Assembly (NCBI RefSeq): GCF_029867415.1
Contig: NW_026706248.1
Location: forward strand, 1 to 64,000
Length of the DNA stretch: 64,000 nt
Direction of reading: 5' to 3'
Source of the DNA: Vicia villosa
Lineage: Eukaryota > Streptophyta > Magnoliopsida > Fabales > Fabaceae
Part shown: one piece after another, positions 47,266 to 56,667 of the stretch
How positions within the stretch are numbered: position 1 is the stretch's first letter
Layout: every line of letters begins with the position of its first letter
The notes under the pieces: generated by a model
Told to the model about the DNA's origin: nothing
Database searches by the model: none
What the model saw: the letters and a program-made list of their open reading frames with translations, nothing else
Translations under genes and position numbers: made by a program

Positions 47266-49110
47266 TTACAGTTTCGTTATCCTCGAGTTTTTTTTGTTCG
47301 ATAGAATTTCTTTTAAGAATTTAGCGTACGAAGGCATTTCGGTTATGGCTTCTGTGAACGGTATGGTTATGTTTAATTGTTTCAGAAGTTCTACAAATTT
47401 TTTAAATTGCGCTTCGGTTTTTGATTTAGCTAATCTCTGAGGGTAAGGAATTGGTGGCTTATAAGGTGGTGGTGGAACGTAAGGTTTTTCTTTTTCAGGT
47501 TCCACTTCGTTGTTATTCTCATCGGTCTTAGCAGTTTGATCATCAGTCGATGTCTTTTTGGTTTCCTTTGGCTCTTGTTGGGACATGGGTGCGTTTTGAG
47601 TTCTAGGATCAATAGGTCCATCATAGTTCGTTCCACTTCGTAGTGTTATCGTGTTCGCATGTCCTTTAGGATTAGGTTGTGGTTGAGCAGGAAACGTGCC
47701 AGTAGGGGCAGCAGTAGGTGCTTGTTGTTGAGCTACTTGTGAAATTTGAGTTTCTAACATTTTGTTATGCGTAGCTAAGGCATCTACATTGTTCGATAAT
47801 TGTTTTAGTTGCTCGCTATTGTGGATGTTTTGATTCAGGAAGTCCTTATTGGTTTGTTGTTGGGAAGCTATAAAGTTCTCCATCTTGATTTCTAGATTCG
47901 ACTTCCTAGGGGCGTTTTGAGCAGCTACAGGCGCTTTTTGATAGCCAGGTGGGACAACAGGTGCTTGTCCAGGCGCGTACAACGCGTTGTTGTTCTTATA
48001 CGAAAAGTTCGGATGGTTTTTCCATCCAGGGTTATACGTGTTAGAATAAGGGTTTCCTTGAGCATAGTTTACTTGATCAGATGGGATTCCAGTCAAGAGT
48101 TGACATTCGGCAACTACATGTCCAGTTAATCCACAAATCTCGCAGTTAGGTGCTACGGCAACAGCGGTGGCTGAAGGAGTGATGGTTAAGTTTTCGATCT
48201 TTTGAGTTAAAGCGTCTACTTTAGCGTTAACACGGTCTATACCACTTATTTCGTACATTCCTCCTTTGGTTTGGGTTTTCTCTAGAGCGGCTCGTTCTCC
48301 ACCCCATTGGTAATGGTTTTGTGCCATGTTCTCTATGAGGTTGTATGCTTCATCATGGGGCTTGTCCATTAGTGCTCCGCCAGCAGCGGCATCTATAGTC
48401 ATTTTAGTGTTATAAAGGAGACCACCATAGAAAGTATGGATGATCAGCCATGGTTCGAGTCCATGATGAGGGCATAGTCTAAGCATGTCCTTATATCGTT
48501 CCCAAGCTTCGAAGAGTGATTCGTTATCTTTCTGGGTAAATCCGTTGATTTGACCTCTTAGCATAGCAGTTTTGCTAGGCGGAAAGTATCTTGCTAAGAA
48601 TACTCTCTTCAATTCGTCTCATGTAGTTATGGAATTAGAAGGCAGGGATTGAAGCCACGCTCTAGCTCTATCTCTCAAGGAGAAAGGAAAGAGACGTAAT
48701 CGAATAGCTTCGGAACTAACGTTGTTAGCTTTGACAGTGTCAGCATATTGCACGAACACAGATAAATGGAGGTTGGGGTCGTCTGCAGGGCTTCCAGAGA
48801 ATTGATTCTGTTGAACAGCTTGTACCAATGAAGGTTTCAGTTCGAAATTGTTCGCCTCGATCGCAGGTGGTGCGATACTTGAGTGCGGTTCAGCGCGTGA
48901 AGGAGCGGCATAGTCTCTAAGAGGACGAATAGCAGCCATCTCTAACTTCGGGATAATTTGATTGATTTGATCAGTAAAGGTCAATTCCTGATTAATCGGA
49001 ATTGGTGCTACCTCGGGAAGATTGCGAGCTCGATGTTTGACGTTAATGAAATGTTCGATCTCGTTAATTCGTTGTATTAAATCTCCTCCTTGTGAACGAG
49101 TATTTGGCAT
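47266..49110 (-). pseudogene. Athila Gag, interrupted
   Basis: Starts MPNTRSQGGDLIQRI at 49110, about 80 nt past the primer site. The 163-codon first part ends at an in-frame TGA (48619-48621). The same frame continues with the Retrotrans_gag domain (YFPPSKTAMLRGQI, SLFEAWERYKDMLRLCPHHG, LMDKPHDEAYNLIENM) and a CCHC zinc knuckle (CEICGLTGHVVAEC, near 48117-48158). The C-terminal part is rich in Q, N and P and then acidic. A frameshift in an A-run near 47300 ends this frame at 47266, just before the protease. Gag would package the element RNA; here it is doubly broken. Confidence 0.92.
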
Positions 49111-49188
49111 ACAATCGTCCAGAAAGTAAGGAAAGAATTGCCCTAGTCTCTACGGTGTAACAGTGAGTTACGATATCGACTTAAATAG

Positions 49189-49206
49189 TCCCCGACAACG
49201 GCGCCA
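49189..49206 (-). promoter_or_regulatory. Athila primer binding site (tRNA-Asp type)
   Basis: On the minus strand TGGCGCCGTTGTCGGGGA lies 6 nt past the 5' LTR end. Athila-clade elements use this site type (tRNA-Asp, usually GTTGCCGGGG), so one base differs. Confidence 0.88.
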
Positions 49207-49212
49207 AAAACT

Positions 49213-50955
49213 TGATCGCGACTTTACGTGTCTATTAATCTGATGACTGCAAGTGCACAGTCGTGTCGTGTAGTTTTAAAAGATATCGAATCACAGGGAC
49301 TATGAATCGATCTACCGTTATCTAAGGTTACTATGTAAAGCTAAGGCTACTAATAATTTGATTGTTCCTAAGGGAAAGTGATTGTGAATAATAAGAAATA
49401 TGATAATAGACGGATATCAGTATGTATTTCGTTTAACTTTAGGTGATCCGAAGGTCCATTGGCTAATGCATAATTCGATTAAAAATCTTTATTAATTCAA
49501 TTGATTAAAAGTCCTCCTCTCAAACTTTTGCTCTGTTGATTTAGACTACTATCCTAACTCGTAATGTACGCTTTCGCCATCCCATTAGATTTTAGAAAAG
49601 CTTTTTGAAACAACGTAATTAATAAAATGTTTGTTTTATGAAGTCGTTACCTATTTAAATCTCCTAATCTCAAACTTTCGCTCTGTTGACTCGGAACATG
49701 CTAATATCCCTAACGTACCCTTTCGCCATCCCGCTCGGGTGTAAAAACATTTTTTGAAAATAAATAAGTTCTAATTAGTTTTAATACGCTTTCGCCATCC
49801 TTAAAACTAATGTCCTATGTCTACTATCCAGTTAAAGATCTCAAACTTTCGCTCTATTGATTTTAACCTTTGACCGTCTTAAACCCTCAAACTTTCGCTC
49901 TATTGGTTCTAAGACTTACTAATTAAATTATACATACAAACCAAAAACAAGTGATAATTAATAAAACATAATTAAGCCAATTTATTTCGGATCCCACAGT
50001 TAACTTACTTTACATACCGATATCTTAGTAAATCAGCCAGACATATTAATACGGTTAAGCATGCATAAATTAATTTGGCTTATAATAAAAGGCATGTTAA
50101 TTGGAATATAATATATCATGCAATAATAATATAAATAAGGCGGTAAATAATAAACCTGAATAAAATAAATTTGCAATTGAATCTTCAAGTACCGAACTTC
50201 CACCATAGGTTGGCTGGATCGTTCTTCGGAATTAAACGGACAGAAATTAAAAACAAGGAAAATAAAACGATAAATCTAACGTAAGGCTAGATTTATAAAA
50301 GGTTCACAACAATTTCCGGTGTAGAAATTGTTATGAGAAAATAAGACTGTTTAAATGAAAGCAGGAAGAAAAATAAGCGCGGAACAATTTCGGCAGCACT
50401 TCGTTAGCAGGAAATCGGACGTTTTGAACTGAAGTAGCAGCCTCTATTTATAGGCGAGGGACTGCAGTTGGAATGCGTGAAAGTAGGAGCTTCTCAGACT
50501 GGGCTTGGAGACGTGCGTCTCCACTTCTTCAGGGAGGGCCTTTGAATGACTTGAGACGTGCGTCTCAAGTGGAGAAAATGTAGGAAGAGCTGGAGACGGG
50601 CGTCTCTACTTTGGTGACGTGGCATAGAGACGTTGGAGACGTGCGTCTCCACGTGCTGGAATGGTTTGGGCCACGCACAATTGGCTTCTTCGTAGGCTGG
50701 TCTGTCTCTTTGGGCATTTGGGCCTTATTTGCACCTCTTTTTCACTTCAGCACCCCTTTTTCATCTTTTAGGCATAAATATTGGTCATTTTAGCTCCATT
50801 TCTTTTCCTTTTCACAAATAGTCTCAATAAAAGAGTAAAACCTGAAACAAAGCAAATACTCGCATAATATCATAATAAATCAATATAATAAACGGAAAAT
50901 GCTATAAATATCTACGGATTTCAAGCTAAATATACGATATAAAATCGTGTTATCA
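49213..50955 (-). repeat. Athila 5' LTR
   Basis: TGATAACACG at 50955 to GTCGCGATCA at 49213. It carries four palindromes (50635-50650, 50593-50606, 50550-50569, 50507-50522) upstream of the TATA box CTATAAATAG (minus) at 50444-50453, as in the 3' LTR. The 50550-50569 copy is cttgagacgtgcgtctcaag with both arms intact, whereas its partner in the 3' LTR has one arm mutated. Confidence 0.95.
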
Positions 50956-51423
50956 GACAGGATACTAGCCTTCATCATACCCGGATTTCTATATTGCAAT
51001 CTGAAGCCAGAATTTTGAATCTAAATCATTCAGAAAGATCAATATAATTTAGATATCCAGATTGTGAGACGTTCAGTCTCACCACTTTGCATTGCATAGC
51101 ATCATTGCTTTATCCACTTCATTTGTGGGGGATTCTAAAGTCTATCTCCAAAAAAAAAAAAAAAAGAGGAAACGAAAAAAAGTAGAAAAACAGAAAAGAT
51201 GGAAAAGAAAAAAGAAAGGATACTATATGCAAAAAAAAAGGGAGAAAAGAAAAAGATAAACAAAAAGTGTGAAAAGGCTTTAGGATTCTCCATAAATGAA
51301 ACATGCATTCATACTATCATGCATTTCATGGCTCTCTCAGGAGCTTATGAGGGCCCTTTCTACTCAGATTCTGATCTCAGCAACAAAGTTGACTTCTCAC
51401 CGCTACGTGCTTGAAAGTTAACA

Positions 51424-51604
51424 ATGGAACAACTCCGTGAGGTTTCGACTATGATGAGAATAAAATGGGGACTAATATGAATCAATGTATGGAGGCTATT
51501 CAAGTTTTTCTCGTAGACAAGAAGAGTTTAGAGAGGTTCGTCAAAGGCCAAATGCAAATGTTAACTCCACCATTAAGAAGAATGCACATCATGAGAACAA
51601 TTTA
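51424..51604 (+). pseudogene. possible gag N-terminal remnant of element B
   Basis: An ATG at 51424 opens 18 codons (MEQLREVSTMMRIKWGLI) before TGA. An overlapping frame continues MGTNMNQCMEAIQVFLVD to about 51604. The MEQLRE..MGTNM pattern resembles the start of Tat/Ogre gag proteins, with a frameshift between the parts. This is a weak, memory-based resemblance. Confidence 0.35.
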
Positions 51605-51837
51605 GAAATTGAAGTCTTCAAGTTTCCGAGTATTGAAAATGAAAAAAAGGTTCCACCTCTTGGAGAAAAGGTTGAAAGCCATAAAAAGTCGTGACTCCTT
51701 CGAGTTAGACATTGTAGGATTGTGCCTATTGTTTGATGTCAAGAGCTGCAAAGGTCATTTATTCTCTCTTCGGATGGTTTAGACATGCAAGTAAAAGTGA
51801 TAATCATCTCTTGCACATATGTGGAAATTGCTTGGGG

Positions 51838-52325
51838 CTCCCGACCGAGGGATAAGCAAGACGTATTCTGGTCTTGAGCACCGCACCATTTGCATTGCTC
51901 GAATCCCTAAAGCATTACAAATTATTGTGTGACTTCATTTCCATGTGGTAATCAAGAGTGTTATGCAAAGGCATTTCTCATTTTCAAGTTGTTGCTTTAT
52001 ATCATGTGTCATCTCTTCCTGGAATTTTCTTCTCAGAAGCCTTTGCTTGTCAACAGAGACAAAAAGAATATTGAAAACATAAAGATGTAATGTAAGTGCC
52101 TTGTGCTCAGTCATATCCCTGATTGTTGGTATTTTAGTTGGTGTTTGGGTCTTCCTTACCACATATAGCTCTCCTGAGTTTGATGATAATACAAGGCTTT
52201 TTCAGTCGTGATGGTGGTTACTATTCTAGCATCTATATTTGGGGATCCCGACCGAGGGATAAGCAAGACATATTCTTATCTTGAGTATTGCATCATTTGC
52301 ATTGCTCGAATCCCTAAAGTAAGGC
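51838..52325 (+). repeat. separated direct duplication in element B
   Basis: A block of about 75 bp (cccgaccgagggataagcaa ... tttgcattgctcgaatcccta) occurs at about 51840-51913 and again at about 52247-52320, with several substitutions, separated by unrelated sequence. Confidence 0.85.
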
Positions 52326-54684
52326 AAAAATGCACCACTCTGGTACGCCTTTGTTGGAATATTCTTCTAGGAAGTAATCTAAAGTGTGTGGAAGGAACAT
52401 ATGATAATGCTAAGTGGCTACCATGCTGGGGCACCTAGCCATTCAAAGGCAGAATTCAAGTCCTCGTTGATTTCAGAACAACCACATCCACTCCGAGAGG
52501 TTTTATGCACAAGTTGGAGTCTCAATGGGGTATCTATACTGAAGAAAGCATTCAAGAGCAAGAAGTCCATACGGAGTCAAGTCTCCTCAACAATGGCATT
52601 CACTTAAGATCTTTATTGCATTCTCATTCCTAACATTTTGTTGTTTGTTTAAGCATTGCTAGCATGTAAAAAATTGTTAATTTCTGAATGAAAATCATAA
52701 TACATTGTTTATGTTTGTCTTGAAGTAATCCATCCGTTTTCACTCAAAAAAATGTTTTTGGCATTACGATACCAACTTTACTAATCTTTTGCTTAGGCAA
52801 AGAGCGGAGGGAGAATGATGATGAAAAAGATGCAAAATCCCTAATTGTGTGTTTTTGAATAAAACCCTACTGAGGATGTACAGGCATTGTTTCAAATCCC
52901 CAAACACCGGAGATATAAGGGAGATAGACCCTCGTTAACCCCTTTAAGCCTTGAAGTATGAGTTTCTTTTCTGATCAGAAAAAACCCTTAATCTTAACCC
53001 TGGGCAGGGTAGTGTTCATTTAACTTGATCAACTGTTCAAAACTCACAAATGATATGCATCTAAGGATACAACAATGGTTATCCTTCAAAAGGTTGAGGA
53101 GAGTCAAAATCATGATGGTTATCCTTCACCTACCAAGAGGACAAAAGATGACGATACCACAATGGTAATCCTTCATCAATCATGGAATGAGGCAGTCGCA
53201 ATCACTTCCAACGAATCGAAGATAATGCGAGGTCACACGACTTGTTCAAAAAAAAAAAGAGAGCAAAAAAAAATGGTAAAAAAAATGAAAAGAAAAAAAG
53301 GATGAAAGAAAAATATAGCAATAAAAAGAAAATGATGGTGAAAATAAAGCAAGAAAAAAGTCGTGTGATAATGAATCAAAAGAATAAAAGGTGAGCGACT
53401 GCCATGTCCAAAAAACCTCATTGATTCCTCAACCGTTTAAAAAAAATTGTGAGGGATGAACACTCATGATTGAGTTAACTGAATATAGGAATGGAGAACA
53501 TCATGAAGGGGGTGGGTACCAAATAATTTTGAGCCTAAAAATCCTTTGTTTCTGGAAACCATGAACCAGGCCAAGTTACAACCCTTACAAGTCCTAATTG
53601 AAGTAGGGTTTATTTCGAAAACACACTCCGATGAGATAGCGTTTAGCTGACTCCCAATGAAGCATAATACATATATATGTTGGTATTGTATGGTCGCTTT
53701 ACATTTCATTCATAAGAGGTGGCCACCTCATTGCATAAAAGTTTTTTAACTTCAAGACTAGCATAAGCTTTGCATTAGAATTATCATCCTCAGAATTAAC
53801 ATTCTTTCGCATACAAAACATTTGCTTAAACATCAAGGAAGTTTCTATGATGAGAATCCATGAAGATCTTGATCATGTCAAAGTAAAAGAGACTTGAGAA
53901 CTCCGTATAATAAGAAGCAATCATTTCAAAGAAATCATTATCAAAGCAAGTTGTTTGAAGGCTCCATTGAGCATATGCAGTTTGATGCCCTCATTGTTTG
54001 ATTATTAAGGGACAAGTGCCTGAACACTCCGTTGAGCCTGATCAATTTGATACTATTCTTGATTGGTTACCCTGAGGGGAAAGGGTTGAATTCTCCATTG
54101 AGAAAATCAGTTCATACCTTCTTTGATTGATTACCCTGAGGAGAGAAGTCTGAATACTCTGTTGAGTAGATGCATTTTGATTAAGTACCCTGAGGGGAAG
54201 AGTTTGAAGACTCCATCGAGTATGATAAAGTTGCTTCCATAGTTTGGTTGACTTCAAGGGAAGTAAACTTGAGGATTCTGATAAGATGTGCATAATCTGG
54301 GATAATCACGACGAGGAATCTCTCTTGTGAATTCAATCAATCTGAGGCAGTGATGTCGAGACGTCTCTCTCAAAACCGCCAATCTGGGGCAGTTACGTCG
54401 AGATTCGAAAAAATCTCTTCAAGGATCTGTTGATCAAGAGAAATAATATTTCAAATGTATGAATATGCTGGGGCAAAATTTTCTCAAGTAACTATGGTGT
54501 AAGGATCCTTTCGAGGAAAATGTCTTTGTAAATCAGATATCTTCACAAGTCAGGCAGCCTGGGGCATACTCTTTCGGTTTATATTGAAGAAACTGTCATT
54601 CACCTGTAAGGTGCGGTTGGCCATCACATAGTGGAGAAGTATCACAATGGTTTTCCCAGCAAGTTATTCTCTCCCCAAGCATAT

Positions 54685-54823
54685 GAGTTTATTTCTCCTG
54701 GGAGTTGATTCCATTCCTCAAGCATAGGAGTTTATTTCTCCTAGAAAAGTCTCTCCCCGAGCATTGGAGTTTATTTCTCCTGAGAATTCATTCTCTCCCC
54801 AAGTATAGGAGTTTATTTCTCCT
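54685..54823 (+). repeat. tandem stem-loop units AGGAG-tttattt-CTCCT
   Basis: Four units of about 40 bp, each with gagtttatttctcc. Three carry an AGGAG or GGAG arm pairing with CTCCT or CTCC around a tttattt loop (54726-54742, 54766-54780, 54807-54823); the first (54685-54698) has a shorter arm. Confidence 0.8.
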
Positions 54824-54988
54824 CGGAGTTGTTCCATTCCTCCCATCAAGGTTTCCTCATCAAGTATCCCTAACACGGTGAATCGAGGGAATCTCCTCAT
54901 GTAAAAAATCCTCCAAGCAATGGCACATGGTGAGAAGTCAGAAGTCATTCTTCAAGTCAACTAAGAATTATATCCTGCAAGTTAAAGT

Positions 54989-55926
54989 CCAATGTCTATT
55001 GGCACCCCCACAGAGTTCTTAACACTAAGGGGAATCTCCCTGGTGTTTATCTCTCCCGAGGTCATATACAAAGTTCGGTCGACGAGTTAGTGGAATATTC
55101 TCCAAAGGGCCCTCATTATCTCTACATATAGTAATCATTGCATTCACATTGCATCCACAAAAATGCATAGCATTTCCATGAATATGGAGCATTACGCCAG
55201 GAAAAAATCAAACATGCATAAGACAAGTTTGTATGTGCTCCCAAAGGCACAAAGTAATATATCCCCAGAAGAAGTCTCACTTGCTCTCTCCAGTGTGGAT
55301 TGGATACAGAGTCATTCTTTGTCAAAATCATTTTCTCTATGGTTATTTCCCGTTTGCTGAGCTCAATCGTTTGGATAACCCATACTTTGTGTGTGGCAAC
55401 TCGAATGAATGTCACTCTTGTAGAATTACACCCCGCCTTTTGGCCTGAGGGATCCACGTAATTCTTATGCTTCGCAAGCATCAACATCTCCGTGAATATT
55501 CAGTGGTTACTGTCATCTGCGTGTCGAGTCTAGTCGTTACTAGTCTTGTTTTGGTTATTTTCTCGCATGCCGCGTGCATAATAGAGTGCGAATGAGGGTG
55601 GAAATTCAACCCATCTCATTTTTCAATCATTTGAAATCCATACTATGTGTGTGGCAATTCGAATGAATGCCACTCTTGAAGATTACACCCCGCCTTTGGC
55701 CTGAGGGATCCATGTAATTCTTATGCTTCGCAAGCATCAATATCTTCTTGAAAGCCCAGTGTTTACTGGTATCCCCTGATTGATTCTAGTTGTCACTAGC
55801 CTTTCTTTCAGTCAAGCCCAATGTTTATTGGCATCGCCTTCAAATTCAGTGTTATTAACATCCCCATAGAGTCTAATCATTATTAGTCCTCCTCAATAAA
55901 GTCCAATGATTATTGGCATACCTTTT
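54989..55926 (+). repeat. dispersed 14-nt palindromes (5-bp arms, 4-nt loop)
   Basis: Seven full units: CCAATgtctATTGG (54989), CTAGTcgttACTAG (55530), CCAGTgtttACTGG (55756), CTAGTtgtcACTAG (55786), CCAATgtttATTGG (55818), CTAATcattATTAG (55873), CCAATgattATTGG (55913). A 4-bp-arm unit CAGTggttACTG is at 55501. Arm positions 2 and 4 vary between units, and the opposite arm always changes to match. Most are preceded by aagt or aagc. No known feature type explains them. Confidence 0.85.
55380..55760 (+). repeat. two-copy direct duplication containing palindromes
   Basis: About 120 bp (catactttgtgtgtggcaac ... ttcgcaagcatcaacatctc) at 55380-55500 recurs at about 55638-55745. Homology continues into the palindromes that follow each copy (55501 and 55530 versus 55756 and 55786). 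Confidence 0.85.
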
Positions 55927-55949
55927 CAGATCTAGAGTCACCCTTCGGC

Positions 55950-56500
55950 TGTGTCTCTTTTTGAAGTCTAACTAAGGTTAGCAATTTGGTAGATTCCCCT
56001 TCGGCTGGTTTCTTCCTTTGTTGAGTCATCCTTCGGCTATGTCTCTTTTTGAAGTCTAACTGAGGTTAGCAAATTAGGATCGGATTCCCCTTCGGCTGGT
56101 TTCATCCTTGTTGAGTCACCCTTCGGCTGTGTCTCTTTTTGAAGTCTAACTGAGGTTAGCGATTTGGTTAAGATTCCCCTTCGGCTGGTTTCTTCTTTGT
56201 TCAAGTCTAACTGAGGTTAGCAAATTAGGATCGGATTCCCCTTCGGCTGGTTTCATCCTTTATCGAGTCACCCTTCGGCTGTGTCTCTTTTTGAAGTCTA
56301 ACTAAGGTTAGCAAAGTTGGTAAGATTCCCCTTCGGCTGGTTTCTTCCTTTTGGAGTCGTCCTTCGGCTACGTCTCTTTGTTCAAGTCTAATTGAGGTTA
56401 GCAAATTAGGATCGGATTCCTCTTCGGCTGGTTCCTTCCTTTTGGAGTCGTCCCTCGGTTACGTCTCTGTTCAAGTCTAACTAAGGTTAGCAATTTGTTT
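55950..56500 (+). repeat. tandem array in the element B 3' UTR
   Basis: Seven units containing gtctaactgaggttagc and ccttcggctggtttc, at 55966, 56054, 56144, 56205, 56296, 56396 and 56475 (spacing about 60-100 bp; one short unit lacks the cttcggctgtgtctc part). Each unit contains CTAAC-tgag-GTTAG or a near variant, again a 5-4-5 palindrome. Position just upstream of the polypurine tract matches the hypervariable 3' UTR known in legume Ogre-type elements. Confidence 0.9.
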
Positions 56501-56650
56501 AAGATCCACCTTCGGCTGGTATCCTTTGATAATACTCAACACTTTTTGCTTTACCACAAAATGCAAATTTTGATGGTACTTTTGGGTATTCAATCCACTT
56601 ACACCTCTCATGTCCAGAACTTGTGTCGTTCGTACATTCAGGTCCAAGAA

Positions 56651-56667
56651 GATTGAATAGGGGCAAC
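56651..56667 (+). promoter_or_regulatory. element B polypurine tract
   Basis: gattgaataggggcaac immediately before TGTTACACCCC. The identical string precedes the LTR of element A on the minus strand (63041-63057), showing the two are related. Confidence 0.85.

Larger units (their letters stand above)
36855..50955 (-). mobile_element. Athila/Cyclops-like Ty3/gypsy element, full length
   Basis: A 14.1 kb element with LTRs 36855-38599 and 49213-50955 (1745 and 1743 bp), flanked by GACAG (36850-36854 and 50956-50960). On the minus strand it reads: 5' LTR, tRNA-Asp-type primer site, gag, protease, RT, RNase H, integrase, then two long ORFs, polypurine tract and 3' LTR. Large size, primer type and extra downstream ORFs fit the Athila clade; pea Cyclops is the best-known legume relative. 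I count about 20 differences between the LTRs (roughly 1.2%), so the insertion is young. Gag-pol is broken in several places; the two extra ORFs are intact. Confidence 0.95.
50956..56667 (+). other. element B interior, right part, non-coding and repeat-rich
   Basis: Leader continuation (50961-51420), a degenerate gag-like start (51424-51604), then about 5 kb of untranslated sequence with several local repeat families: a duplicated block at 51838 and 52246, cctgaggggaa-type repeats at about 54060-54200, hairpin units at 54685-54823, 14-nt palindromes at 54989-55926 and a tandem array at 55950-56500. No pol domain is present on either strand. Confidence 0.85.

Noticed and set aside
55950..56500. 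CRISPR array or similar regularly spaced repeat system
   Set aside because: Unit spacing is irregular (60-100 bp), spacers are themselves related, the sequence is inside a plant retrotransposon, and no cas-like genes exist.
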